This document shows positions 42,339-54,736 of a stretch of 64,000 nucleotides of DNA, piece by piece. A program made the position numbers and the translations under genes. The stretch is taken from NCBI RefSeq assembly GCF_002994745.2, contig NC_037091.1, forward strand, positions 25,611,789-25,675,788. The letters run 5' to 3'. Source of the stretch: Rosa chinensis. Lineage: Eukaryota; Streptophyta; Magnoliopsida; Rosales; Rosaceae. Within the stretch, counting starts at the first letter, position 1. The number at the start of each line of letters is the position of its first letter. The notes beneath the pieces were generated by a model that was not told the DNA's origin, ran no database searches, and was given only the letters and a program-made list of their open reading frames with translations.

Positions 42339-42343
42339 GGCAG

Positions 42344-43151
42344 TGTGGTTGAGGGAGAGGTTTGAGGGGAGTCGGAGTTCAGCCCAGTTTTCCTGTGCGT
42401 GGGAGCAGCTGCTGTCCGGATTCTTTAGATCAGATCGAGGGGATGATCTTATAACAGAGGGTGAGCAAACCAGTGCTTCGGGTCCGGAAGGGCTATGCGT
42501 TCCGGCCGATGACAGGGGTGGCAGCCGGGGGCGTCGTGTTGGTGCGACCGGGATGATCTTTCTCCGGCCAAGGGTAGTGGAGCAGAGGTCGGGGTCGAAG
42601 TCAGGGACGACCTAGGTGCCCAGAGAACTTCGGGGTGCTCAGAGGAGAAGTTTGTGGGCCTTTTGGGCCTTTCTTCTTGGGGCTTTGCATCAGGTGTATG
42701 AGCCCTATGCTGTTAGGGTTCGGATCTGGGATCCAGGAGATTTTTTAGCCCAAAATTTCTTGGCATTTTGGAATTAGTTTTTGGCTACATAGGTAGAAGA
42801 TTGCTCTCTATTCGTCATATTTTTATGCGTGGAGTAGGCAAGATCGGTCACACTATTGCCGGTTATCTTGATAGAAAGGTTACCCTCTATTCGACGTCTA
42901 TCCTTGCGTGGAAGTATGGTTGACCATACTATTGATACCGTTTTACATAGCCCAGATTATGTCCGGTGCTTCATCAAATGCTTAATTGCATTCCTAAATC
43001 TCCTTGTTATGTTTTATTTCTGATGCCTATTTGCATCTAATATTGTTCTTGTTATTTTATTTTCTGATGTAGTTTCTACATCTATAAGTTGTAATGTTTC
43101 TTATTATTATTATCAATAAAGTGGCTGACTATTACTCTAAAAAAAAAAAAA
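42344..43151 (+). mobile_element. Right part of LINE-like block with poly(A)
   Basis: GC-rich start (GTGTGGTTGAGGGAGAGG...), then T-rich sequence with two copies of a CTCTATTCG(T/A)C... word, an AATAAA-containing end and an A run at 43139-43151. This is the 3' structure of a non-LTR element. It was contiguous with 24481-24605 before the Tat insertion. No domain is recognisable in its frames, including the 172-codon frame at 42097-42615 that straddles the LTR boundary. Confidence 0.5.
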
Positions 43152-43189
43152 TCCTTTATATAACACTTCATTTCTGGATATGAGAATAG

Positions 43190-43340
43190 GTGTTATATGA
43201 ATAGTGCTCTAAGGAGTTGCCAAAATGAGTTTAGCACCCCCAAATAGCAGCTCATTGTTGGAGTTACCTTACGAAATGCCAACATAAGTTTAGCACCTCC
43301 AAATGAGACTTCACAATTAGAGTTGCCTTTATAGAACTTC
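43190..43340 (+). repeat. Two diverged ~63-bp tandem units
   Basis: TGCCAAAATGAGTTTAGCAC and TGCCAACATAAGTTTAGCAC each precede CC(C/T)CCAAAT and a GTTACCTT/GTTGCCTT end. Probably a MITE remnant. The rest of 43152-43785 shows no gene. Confidence 0.45.
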
Positions 43341-43771
43341 TCTTAGTAGTTTTGTCTTTGTTCATTAGGCAACTCTTTCCAGCTAGCAAAGTGAAGTAGT
43401 ACACAAGAAATTCAAATGACCTTGTTGAGCTAAATCGTAAAATGAAATATTGGACGAGGCTATACTCATGTCATGTGCCCTGCAAGTGATGAATGAGGTA
43501 AAATTACCATTATTATTTGTCCCACCACCTTGAAAACAAAATGTCTTCCTTTTTCCCATGTAATTTCTGCTTGTCACTTGTACTCTTTACTCCTCCAGCT
43601 CTCATCCCTTTATCATGTACATTCCAAGAATAAGCACCAAAATTGTCCATGAAGGTGTTCCTAAACCCTTTATCATCAATCCTTTTCGCTTGGGTTTTTA
43701 AACCCTTTACTCAAATTTTGTTTTTTGATAAGAAAAAGAAAAAGAAAATTAGACGGAAGAGCCTCTACGTC

Positions 43772-43922
43772 AAGTTATCAAATAAGACGAAGTGGTGTTA
43801 GCTCAGTGGTTAGAGCACCCAGTACCTAAGATTTAGGTCATGGGTTCGAGTCACCATGAGGGTAGAAATGAAATCCTTTGATCCTCTTATAATTGAAGGA
43901 AAAAAAAAAAGTTATCAAATAA
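43772..43922 (+). mobile_element. tRNA-derived SINE with ~14-bp TSD
   Basis: The body is about 43786-43908. A box TAGCTCAGTGG and B box GGTTCGAGTCA are spaced as in a tRNA promoter, followed by a short body and an A run. AAGTTATCAAATAA flanks both sides (43772-43785 and 43909-43922). The TSD and poly(A) show a retroposed SINE, not a tRNA gene. Confidence 0.88.
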
Positions 43923-45339
43923 AATTACATTAGACACCAAATGAGGCAAGTTTCGAGTCCACAAATAACTTGAGGAACTCTTGTGTCCCAAATTTTCCAA
44001 TTGATCCCGCGCAAAATTAGCTTATCTAAATATGTGCTTGAAATTGATGTCTTCAAAGGAAGAGCTAAGGAACTTGGTATATGTTAGAATGGATTTTATT
44101 TTTTAGGGAATAGAGTAGGTGCACCATTGATGCAATTGATGAGAATCTAAAAGGAATAATTTTAAATGATTTATAAAAAAAAAAGAGAGGAATAATTTTG
44201 AACCCAACTAATCAGTCCGAACTTAGCCGGCTTCTAACAGAAGCCATGGCATTTTCCACCAAAAAGCAGAAACCTGGAGACCCCTGCTTTTGGAAGCCAG
44301 AAGCAGCACGGTGCAACTGTAGCACTTCAATGTAGATAAATGAATCTTTGATAAGACCAGCGGTTGCCCTCCCTTTCTTGAATAATTTACGCACAGCCTG
44401 CTAAAGAAGAGAAGTTGTTCTCCACTCACAGATGCAAAACAACCTTCGACGCACAAACGATTGGAGAGCGGAGTCGCTTAAATTTTCTCCACGCACAGAC
44501 GCTCCAATTCTTCTCTTTGTCTACTAGCTTCAATTCGGAGGTAACCGTCTCTCTCTGTCTTCAAATTCAAAGTTTGGGGTAAATCATAGCATAGAATAAA
44601 CTGCCGAATCGGAAAAATTGGGGATTTAATTAAGAAAGGCTTTGTTGAAGCCATGGCATGGCGGTAGGGTTTTCCGTTGCCGCCGAAATCTAGGAATCCT
44701 GGAAAGCCAAACTGTATTGAGATTCTTGATGAGCAAACATACATTTCACAGTTTAGGCAATTAGATGATTTAGTTGCTTTGACTCTTATCATGTGCATCC
44801 TTTTGTTGGTGTTTGTTTTGTTTTGTTTTGTTTTTATCTCTGTATATGTGTACGTTTGATAAGGCATTGGGACCTTATTGAGGTTAAGATTTTAATCTAA
44901 TTTAACATTCCTGAAATACTCTATATGTTCATATAACTTTGCTATGTGACTGTGTGGATCCATCACCCGTATTCAGATATACAACAATGTTTGATTTATA
45001 AAAGAACTTGCAAAGCCTTTCAACAAAAAAATATTGCTGAAGTGAAGCCGTTCAAATTAGGAGCAGAGCCAGCTAAATGTTTTCTGATGTCCTGGTGATG
45101 TGTCGGTATGAATTAGGAATACTGGTTTTGACAAAAGCATTAGTTCTGTGGTGTTTGTCATGTGTTACTAGGCCAATCCCATTTGGTGTTTATATAGAAG
45201 GCCAATCCCATTTGATTTGACAGAAGCAAGCAGTTGCATGAATACAGAGCCTATATTTCATAAACATGGATGAATTGATTTCTTGTTTTTATTTTCTTAA
45301 ACATGAATAGGTTTATTCTGTGTTGAGACTAAATTCTAC
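43923..45339. other. Host-like intergenic sequence, no confirmed gene
   Basis: Mixed sequence without detectable similarity to the repeats in this window. Around 44440-44560 there is a CT-rich, leader-like stretch. A 60-codon open frame at 44677-44859 (containing KPNCIEILDEQTYISQFRQLDDL) could be a relic exon, but I recognise no family and it lacks an ATG. Confidence 0.35.
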
Positions 45340-46630
45340 TACATTTTTAGTACATTTCTATCTACATTTTACTTAGTTATTCTCTTAACATTATAATTTC
45401 TAATTTAGTTTTTGTTTTTAGGTAGTTTTGAGTCGAAAATGAAGGCAAGGAGTTATGTGGCGCAGAAATGAGAAGAAATGGAGAAATGAAGCTTTCATAA
45501 TTCTACCAGGAGAATGAATCCCAGTTAAAGTAGGAATCCTAATGCAACTAGGAGTGAGCTTGGAAAAATGATGATTGAAAATGAAGAAATGACAGAGTCC
45601 TAGTTGGACTAGGAAACCTGATAACACTAGGAGTCCTGATGTTTCTAGGAAACCTGGTGAGGCTAGGAGATGTTGTGGCAAGATAGTTCAAAAATGTTCT
45701 AGAAGACATAGTTGGCATCACAATTGAAGAATGGGCTTTGAAATTGTCCAACTGAGAAGCCTGGCCCAAAGATTGAAGCATGTGACTTGTACATGAGTTT
45801 CTAGACCCTTCTTGACGTCTTAGAGGAGTCCTAAATTGGTTCTATTTGGTTTTTGCAGTCAAAAATAAAGAATATTCAAGAAGATTTCGAAAATCCCAAA
45901 AATGGAGAGTTTTTAGGAATCTGCCTGTGCAGATCAGTCAAATTCGATAGAGCCCTAAGGACAGCTCAGAATGAACTAAATTATGATGTTTATATGGTTG
46001 GAAAGCTACGGATGTATAGTTTCCATAGATTTTTACGGTTCACCAATATCTATTTTCTAGAAGAAGTTATGGCCGATTTAGTGCATAGAGGTCAATCTGC
46101 CCAAGAATCAGTTTTGCGTGAATAAGTAGAGTTTGGACGTGAATATCTTTTGGGACGAGTTTGGGAAGGTTTCTACTCCATATTTGATCTGATTTTGAGG
46201 ATATATTGCAGCTATGATGATGTGGACCAATGAGAAAATTCAAAAAGATCAAACATAAGGAAAGAGAATCAGAATTGAAGACGGAGAGCTAGGGTTTGAC
46301 GTCTAAAGCTTCCTCTATTTATATACACCTATGTTGGACGTTTTTAATATATTCCTTCACTCCATTCACCCATCTCTCTCCCTCCATACACGTCCACCCC
46401 TTCCACAACTTAAAAAATCATCCTGAATCAAATACGCAATCCTCCCCTTTTCTCTATCAAAATTTCGTCATCCTCTCTTCAAGTCAAGAAGCCGTGATCA
46501 AGCTCCATCAACATCTCCTTGCCGTAGTCATCATCTTGCCTCCACCACCTTTGAAGCTTTCTTGCGTTTTTGAGATCTTCAAAAGTGTAACCATGTTCTC
46601 TTCTAGTTTAATTTCGGTTTTCTTTTCTTG

Positions 46631-49367
46631 TAATTTGTAATACCCCGAAAATTTGTTATTAATTTCTCAGAATTTTCAGGAATTAATATAAGTGTTCGTT
46701 AGTACAATTTCGTGGTTCAAGATAGAGCGAAATGGTTTCGGACGATTAATTATTTGAAATACATGTTTTTAGCGGGGTTATGAAGTTTGAATTTTTATAC
46801 GTTATGATTTTGTGAAAACTTCATTCACGAAAGTTGTAGAGCGCGTTGATACGAGTTCGTCGACATGCGGAAGAAAAAATCAGAGTTCGTATGAAGAAGT
46901 TATGGCATTCGGAAAAAGTTTCCATTTTGGGATATATAGGAAAAATCCGAAAATAATTTCAGAAAATCTGAATTTCTGAAAATAGAAAGCTGAGCTCTCT
47001 TCTCTCTCCTCCGATTGGAAATCACCGATTTCCTTCCACCGGCCATATCTCCCTCCACAGACTACCAATCCACGCCAGATCACGTCCAACGTGCTCGCCT
47101 CGACCTTGCGCAGCTGCTAGTGGCAGCTTTGTACCGCGGAGTGTCCTGTAGCGGCGGCGGGAAGCAAAACCTGATCTAAGTAAGATTTGAATTCAACACC
47201 GATATCTCGAGTTACCGGCCACCAAAACTCTAGATTCTTGGCTCATTAGACTCGCCTCAACTTGTTGAACAAGCACCAAGAAGGATCGCGCCTGAAGTGG
47301 AAGTTTTCACATTCGTCGGAGCTGTCACCGGTTTCTGGAAATTTTTCGGCTACCTCTACTGGTTCTAGGTAATTTCGATCCCTTCCCGTCATTTCCAGCT
47401 TACATGCTAGTTAGGAAAGTTGTTCAACTCGATGAAACGAAGAGGACCAGCCTGGCCCCGACGCCATTGGCGGCTGTCGGCGGCGGCTCTGCCTCTAACT
47501 CCAACGGCCTTTTTCGGCAACCTCCGGGGACCTCAAGGGCAGTTTCTGCCCATTTTTATGTTCTACATGTTGATACGATCATGTCAATGTACAATGCATA
47601 ATTTTTGGAGATCGTTTGATTTAGTTATGAATTTTACAATTTTGATCGTTCAGTTTGTGATCCGTGAGGATCGAGCCATCCGATCGACTTGTAGTTTTGA
47701 TATAATGATCATAGGACTGTCCCGATGACTTTGTGTGGTCATGGGTGAAGATCCAACCGCTAGATCTTTGTATAAGTGCGTTTTATGAATTGTGCGCTAA
47801 GTTAAATATCGTATTTGGTTAGGTGATTGATGGTTTGAGTTGGCGGACAATTGTGAATCGTATTTTGAGCTGTTAAGAAGACGCAGCGGGAATTTGGAGG
47901 TGAGTAAATCTCACGTGGTTCATTTACGAACCGAGTTATTTAATTGTCGGAATTGATTGATAATTGTAAATCGTTTTCGAAAATAAAGATTTGTTTGAAA
48001 TAATATGAACTCGATCGACTATGGTTCATAGGGCTACGGCTCAGAGGTAAAAAAATGAATTTAAGTATAAAATGAATTTCTTGGTTTTAATACGTATGAA
48101 CTATAGTTGGTATTAGTGGTCATTCCTGCGTGAATGACTACGTATATTTATATATATATATTTATGTGGAATATATATATATCTGGATGATGTGGCATTG
48201 TGATATATAGACTTTTAACGATTTATATTGTTGAAAGAGTGATTTGGAGTTGTGGTGTGACATTTGTGAGTCATGTGGGATTTGTTGAAAATGTTTTCTG
48301 ATCTATTGATCTGGTGTCACGGTGGTGACAGTTTCTGATCTACGGATCTGATGTCACAATAGTGACCAAGGCAAGTATTATCGTAGGTTTGAACCTCGAC
48401 CGAGGTGACAGGCTATGATTCAATTAGAGCTCTAGTCTGTCTGTCATTATATGTCATGGGGGTAACACGGGGCTACTTATGACTCATGAATACGTGTTTT
48501 TAAAGAGAGTTCGTGTGGGTTCTTTCTTTTATTGTCCAAGAGGGACTTGATTTTCATATTATGGGTGAATTGTGTTAATATGATTTTTATCACTTTTGTG
48601 ATGTATGTTACCTTAAGGGGTAAGGATATCGAGTTTTGAAAATAAGTCATGTTGTGAGATGATTTATTTGGAGTTGATGGGTGATCATCGACTCTAGTGT
48701 GAGTTGTTTGACTCCTTATTGATTTTCCTCTTCATTCTAATGGTTGATTTTAAGTGTAATCTCCTGAACTAAAATTCTACGCAGGGATTACTGTATACTT
48801 TTGGTGATTCCTGAACTAAAATTCTATGCAGGGATTACCGGTTTTTATTTAGAATGATTTGATTTGTCACGGTTGTGACATGTGTGTTCCTTAAAAGGAA
48901 AAAGAAAAGGATTTTGTTGTTGGAATTAATCATTGTGTTGATTTATTGTTCTTGAGTTAGAAAGACATTTTTGTGGTTATTTAAGTTTACTCACACAGGC
49001 TTGCAAAAGCTTACCGGGTTTGTCGTTTCAACCCGGTGCACTATTCCACGGTGCTAGAATATCGAGTGATCGTCATCAAGCTGAGGGTTGGTTGCTGTTG
49101 TAGCTTGGACGTTGAAGTGTACGTTAATTTTATTCTTCCGCTATATAGTGAGTGTGTTTACTTATTGAATTGTCATTTCAGTTTAATTTGTAAACTCTTG
49201 TAATTAATATGTGACTCTAAAGAACGAGTCCGTATTGATGTTGGTGAGCTCGGTTTGCTTTAGCGCTTAATTTTAATGAAGAAATTTTTGTGCTTTCTTG
49301 TGCTTGTTAGGTTATCTCGTTTCAGATTCGAATTTCTTTATTCGAAATTTGGGGCGTGACATAATTC
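46631..49367 (+). mobile_element. Solo LTR (family T-B), TSD TAATT
   Basis: 2727-bp LTR at 46636-49362, TGTAATACCCCG...GGGGCGTGACA. It is flanked by TAATT at 46631-46635 and 49363-49367. It contains a leader with CTCTCTTCTCTCTCC (about 46995) and GC-rich CCGGCCA-type sequence. It shares its 3' half with 1-1115 and with the reverse of 62687-64000. Frames at 47404-47728 are leader ORFs without a domain. Confidence 0.9.
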
Positions 49368-49940
49368 AAAACAGATTTTTGTTTTGTTATTTTGGATATT
49401 TTGATTTCTTGTTAGATTAAAGTTTGGATGTTAAAGATTGATTTCCAATAACCATGAAGCATGTTTTGTTTTAGGTTTTTCAGATTATAATTTTCAATTT
49501 CAAATATGTTATGATTGTTTGTTGATTTTGTGCTTCAATCCCACCTTTTATGTGTTTATGTTCTTTGTGCGCAACTTAGAATTATAACCATGTAATTGCA
49601 TCCAAATTAAGATATGCTAGCGTTCTAGGTCTTAATTGCTTAAGTGGAAAACCTATAATTTCTTATGTAAATCAACAATGAGCTTTGCATGATAAGATTA
49701 GAGTTCTAACTTGTTGTCTTTGCTTAAATCAATCAAACTTCCACATGTTCTTAATGCGTTAATTGTGTTTTATTGGGGAATTGATCAGTCACTAGCTTTG
49801 CATGATTAATAGGGTTAATTATGGTGCGTTCATCTTGTTAATCTAATTAAGGGAAGTAATAAGGACTTTGTATGCGTTCATCTTTATTCTTGATTGATTT
49901 CTTTTTATGACATGTTTGATTCGAAAATTATGTTTGATAA

Positions 49941-50374
49941 TTTATTTAAGGGCTAGATACAAATTACTACCCTGTGGTTTAGGTCCAAAATCAATTCAGT
50001 CCCTGAACTTCTAATTTCATCAAAAACACCCCGGCACTTTCTATTTTGACCTAATAAGTCCAATTTGTTAGTTTTTTTGACAATTGAGTTATTTAACTTG
50101 TTAATGTGGCTTATATATGGTCTATGTTTTATGATGTGGTGTCGAGGTGGTCTGCATAGTCAATTTAGGAGTGAGTCCTACTATTAAAAATAAATAGTTT
50201 TTCAACAAATAATCCAACTATAACTTGAACCCATAACAGAATATTAACGAATTGGACCTATTAGATCAAAATTGAAAGTGCATGGGTGTTTTTGATGAAA
50301 TTAGAAGTCCAGGGACTGAATTGATTTTGGACCTAAACCACAGGGTACTAACTAGTATTTAGCCCTTTGTTTAA
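49941..50374. mobile_element. MULE-type MITE with long TIRs
   Basis: 416-bp element (49950-50365) with near-identical terminal inverted repeats of about 90-100 bp (GGGCTA(G/A)ATAC...CCTGTGGTTTAGGTCC...). It is flanked by TTTATTTAA and TTTGTTTAA, a 9-bp target duplication with one change. No coding potential. 9-bp TSDs and long TIRs indicate the Mutator superfamily. Confidence 0.85.
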
Positions 50375-50660
50375 TATGTTAATGGTTGTTAATTATATCT
50401 CTACTTCCTGCATTCATCTACTTCTACTTTGATTCAGATTTGTTTGATCACTCGTATAATTTAGTAGTTAGATTTAGATACAACTTTCAAAATCCCCTAT
50501 CTTGTAATTTTTGTAATTATATACTTTGTTTTATTTTCTTTTATATTTTGTGAATAATACTAATTTGTTTAACGTTTTTGATAAGAAGTATACCCCAATC
50601 CACAACTTAGAACGATACCCTACTTACTCATACTACAATTCGATGCAGGATTTAAATTGA

Positions 50661-52037
50661 CACTCACTTTGAGCGTATCATTCTGCAAACACCAAAAATT
50701 ATAAAACTTGGCTCATTATTTTCATGGAGTGGCCTAGTTAGTGCATTTTATTCCTCCTATTTATATGGATAAATCTTGATTCAGTTTTCCCTTCTTTCTC
50801 TTGACTTGTTTCAGTTTCTCATGTTTATCCAAGTCTATGGTTAACACCAACTGGCTTAACTCTCTGCAAAGGTGTCAGACTTTGGTATTAGTTGTTGTTC
50901 CAGCCACATGAAACCATGCTTTGTTTAGTTACTGTTATCATATGCTGTTATTTGCATATTCATTTTCTGTATTCAAGTTGTTATTCATCTCCAAATAAGA
51001 ATTTACGAGGATCATATGCAACATTTATACTCAAGTAAGTTTTCTATTGACAATCTGTCTCTTACCATGATCATAAGTAAATGGTTGGGCTTGTTTCCTT
51101 CCTTATTTTGAGATTTATTTTTAGCGGATAATTTTTTCATTGCATATTAGCCTTCAATTGTAGCTGTTATATGAATAGCTTTGACTTGGCCAAAAACAAA
51201 TTTGAATAGCTTTGAGGTTTAATATATTTCTCTATGAATGTGCTAGGCATAGAAATTGGATAAAAGGGTATGCATGTCTGTTGTCTCTGATAATTTACTG
51301 ATTCGAGGGCCTGGTTACGACCTACATTTGTATTCTATTTGATTACTTTTATCTAAGCTTAAGAATGTCCTACTTGAATGTTCTGCCTGCTTGTCTTGCT
51401 TAAGAATGTCCTATTTGTATGTACCTGTGCACCTCTTGCATATTTTTACACTGAATTCCTTCTAAGTGGAACCAAATACATTGCCACGGTTGGATGGATC
51501 TGTGCTCTGTTTAATATTGTTGTTTTTGCCGCTCCTCTTAAGCATTATGGTATTATATTTAGCTTGTTTTTGTGATTGATGAGAAGCCCCATGACGTTTA
51601 CGAGAGAGGTAGCAGTCTACAAGACCTTGTTTATATTCTAGGCTATTGTAGTGTAAGCTGTATTTTTATCTGTCAAGCTGCACTATTAGAAATGCTGGCA
51701 ATTTGAATAAGTGTTGTTTCAATGTGTTTGAGATATATTACTGACTCTACTGAGTGATCCCACTCCATTCTTTGTTGTCTATTACATCCATAAATTTAAA
51801 ATGTAACTTCTTGTTCTTGGTATTTTCTTGATGAACACAATTTTTCCTGTTGTATCAGTTCGCCTTAAACACAAACAAGATTAACTGTAAAGCTTCATAC
51901 TTTGAGACAGTTGAAGTAGCATCTCAAGGGAACATTAAGAATTTAGAAAGTTAATGATTACTTTGCCATTACTCAAAACATATGACATAACCAAATATTA
52001 TAGAACTCTTGAAAGCAATTAGATAATGAGACAATGA
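50661..52037. other. Host-like intergenic sequence flanking a SWEET-like fragment
   Basis: AT-rich with no supported complete gene. It contains a repeated CTTAAGAATGTCCTA word (51359 and 51400) and the SWEET-like piece listed separately. Confidence 0.35.
51455..51545 (+). pseudogene. SWEET sugar-transporter exon fragment
   Basis: The frame at 51378-51575 includes KYIATVGWICALFNIVVFAAPL, which matches the transmembrane segment before the second MtN3 repeat of SWEET proteins (family form VGWIC..F...VFAAPL). Similarity starts and ends abruptly near 51455 and 51545, as an exon would, but no other SWEET exons are visible within several kb and flanking splice signals are unclear. Likely a relic or captured exon rather than a working gene. 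Confidence 0.5.
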
Positions 52038-54336
52038 CAACTTGACAAGACCTGTCCCGAATTTCACCCTAAAATCAGAAGTGGCACTGCGGGGCCCACC
52101 TTAGAAGAAATTTTACCAAAAATTTGGCAGAACTTCCCCTAAAAGTGGACTACCTAAGACCTGTAGAAAGATATTTACACTTCCAAGCAATCCATCCTTA
52201 TTCTCCTGGAGCCACCCTGCTCCCCAAATCACAACATCTTCCAATTCACATTACACAAATCTCAACTTAATAACATTAATCTCACCGGTTATCAGAGCAA
52301 TTCTAAAACAAAAGGTATAATAGAAATAAATGTAAAGAGAGTGAAGGATCGATAGATCCTACAATGTGGAAGCAATGACAACTATACCTCAACTCCATGT
52401 ACGCCCGACCTCAACTAGTCTAGCCTGCAAACTGGGCATTTGAAACCGAAGGGCCCAGGGGAAAGTATTGAAAAACATGTTAGTGTGAGTGGACAAAAAT
52501 AAATAATTGTAAATAAAAGGGATTTTATACTTTCCCATATTTATTCCTTTAAAAACTTGATGTATGCAATAATGGTAAAACATTTATCTTTAAAATCGAG
52601 AATCTCGTAAAGACAAGCCAGCCCCGCTGGTTAAGGGAAAATCGGACTAGCCCAGCTAGTCAAAAATAATATAATAAGCAGGGGAAGATGATAGCCATAC
52701 TAGTGAGCCTCCCAGGCTCGGGTGATAGCCTTCCAGGCTAAAGTACTCCCATACTCTCGTATATACCCTTATGCCACTAAGTGTAGCAATTAGGATACTA
52801 GGCTTCAGCATTACTGTCACAAAGACAATAACCCGCGCCACAAAAGCGGACGGGCTTCCGTGATCCCATCACGTCGCCACAAAGGCGGACTCAATGCTAG
52901 CATGATAAATAATCACCCAAAGTATGGCAAAAGAAATCCGAAAACCAAATAAATCCGTAAATACATAAGGCTTCCCCATCTCTCGCAAATGAATTTCCAA
53001 CGACTTGTCCCACACGCCAAGATAATCTCAAGTTCAAAATAAATAGGCGAGAAATAATAATAAAACATAATCTCCATAGATCGAAACAAAAAAAATTCCA
53101 AAATCATCATCAAGGCATTCCCAATGCCAAAACCGAAAGTCGATAAATAAATAAGAAATATAACTCCATCGAAATCCCATTTTGAAAATCCTTTAAAAAT
53201 CTCAAATCAACGAATAGAAATATAATTAAATAGTATAATTCCGGAAATCACCTCGGAAATAAATAATTCGTCCCAAATCAATATAGATTATAAGTTCAAA
53301 ACCGAACATAGAAAACTCACGTTTGAAAAATCATACCAATCTATAAATCAAATTATAATCCAAAACAAAAATAATATGCTCAACCATTATTATGATAATT
53401 AAGTAAAGCACTAGTTCAAGAATTAAATGCATGCATCATTCTTTAAGAAATAAAAGTCCACTCACAGTACTATTTTGGCGACCACGCATACGGGTTTTTT
53501 CGTCGAGCAATAGCTCGGTACGTCGCCCTATAAACAATTATATTCCGTGAATAACAATTCGACAATTAAATATGATTCCAAAATCAATCCTCTTAAGTCA
53601 ACATCTCCATTTCCTTCTCTGATCCAACCCAAACTTTACCACTAACACCATTTCATTAATGTACAAGTTTCAGGGCAGATTCGAGAGAAATCCGACGGTT
53701 GGATTCTCGTAAATCGATAATCAAAATTCTAAATCTTCAGAAATTAGAAATCAATTCAAAACTGCTCAAATCTTCACCAAATTCACATATATAAACTCTA
53801 GATCAAATGTAGGATTTAACTAGCTAAAAACCAAAGCCAAAAACCTGCCTACACACCTCCATGCGCCATCCCACAGTGGCGGCACATGGGCCCCATGCGC
53901 TGTCGGCCATCACCTCCGATGGCCACAAAATTTCATGTACAACATCGTTTCAACATTCTAAACAACTTTCTCAACGGTGGCAAAGTCATAAAATACCTCT
54001 AAGTGGCCGAACAATTAAGCAATCCGAAGTATAGTGAAATTTTCCAATTATATTTTCTTCCTCCACGCTTCAAATCGCTGCAAAAGACTTGGGGAGCATT
54101 ATCTATGTCTCAAGGCGCTTCTAATGGACCAAGGTTTGTCGTCCGTGGTGGCCGAAATCTGGAGAAACCGGCGTTGAACTCAATCTGCTACAGTGAACTT
54201 CCATGGCTTGGTTCTTCGTTTTCCGGCAAAGACTCGGCGAGCTACCACCGCAGGCGTGTCCAGGAGGAGGAGAGGAAGCCAACGGTGGTCTTGGTTCTCT
54301 TCCAGGTAGTCGGACTCGAGAGATGGCCGGAGTTGC

Positions 54337-54402
<66 letters not shown>

Positions 54403-54736
54403 ACGGTCGAAGGGAGAGAGAAGAAGAAAAGAAAAACTTACCCAGCTACAGTAAAAATTTGAATTTATACCAACTTATCATCTACAGTAATTTCTGTATT
54501 TTGCTTATAATTTTCCCATACAAACTCCTATTTTTATGTACCACATATGCACGCGTTCAGTTTAATGTTCTCTACAATTTTTATGAAGGAAATTTTTTCA
54601 AATTTTGACCCGAACAAAAAGTCAACTTTTAGGGCTACTAAAAGTATTGAAACAAAGTAAAAAGTGAAAGTAATTGCCGTTTACTGTCCAAATGACTAGT
54701 AAACCAGTAAATTGAGGTACGGGACGTAACACAACT
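52038..54736 (-). mobile_element. Solo LTR (family T-A), minus strand, TSD CAACT
   Basis: 2689-bp LTR at 52043-54731, ends TGACAAGACC and CGGGACGTAACA on plus. CAACT flanks both sides (52038-52042 and 54732-54736). It is the reverse-orientation relative of 16557-19130, with the same sequence order throughout. The frame at 54003-54608 runs through LTR leader and a GA repeat and is not a gene. Confidence 0.9.
54339..54400. repeat. (GA)n microsatellite, about 31 units
   Basis: Uninterrupted GA run inside the minus-strand solo LTR. On the LTR sense strand it is (CT)n in the leader region, where related LTRs here have shorter CT-rich tracts. Likely polymorphic. Confidence 0.95.

Larger units (their letters stand above)
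24601..42343 (+). mobile_element. 17.7-kb Tat-lineage Ty3/gypsy element with antisense gene cargo, TSD GGCAG
   Basis: The element spans 24606-42338, flanked by GGCAG (24601-24605 and 42339-42343). Both LTRs are 1277 bp and differ by a few percent by eye. Order: LTR, PBS, gag, protease, RT, RNase H, second (archaeal-type) RNase H, integrase, about 6.9 kb extra region, PPT, LTR. The second RNase H between RT-RH and integrase is diagnostic of the Tat lineage. The sense coding region is broken by several stops and frameshifts. The extra region carries, antisense, a WUSCHEL-like ORF, a tandem-repeat block with miR171-complementary sites and a multi-exon PMD gene. Noncoding leader 25903-26552. Confidence 0.93.
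45340..50660 (-). repeat. R1 repeat, copy 2 (inverted), with nested insertions
   Basis: Minus-strand counterpart of 22565-24480. Conserved words include TTAGTTATTCTCTTAACA near 45375, AGGAGATGTTGTGGC near 45670, and TTTCCAATAACCATGAAGCATG-type words near 49445. It is split by a solo LTR (46636-49362) and a MITE (49950-50365), neither present in copy 1. The right end (50590-50660) reads like the end of an LTR plus leader (ATACCCTACTTACTCATACTAC...). Noncoding; short frames such as 45853-46125 are not supported as genes. Confidence 0.6.

Noticed and set aside
41193..42615. Frames within the 3' LTR and its junction (for example 172 codons at 42097)
   Set aside because: Part of each frame is LTR sequence duplicated at the 5' LTR, and the rest is noncoding LINE-like DNA.
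43790..43860. Functional tRNA gene
   Set aside because: A and B boxes are present, but the arms do not pair as a cloverleaf, and an A tail plus target duplication shows it is a SINE.
54003..54608. 201-codon protein with an ER repeat
   Set aside because: The frame reads through a GA microsatellite inside a solo LTR; the repeat keeps several frames open artificially.
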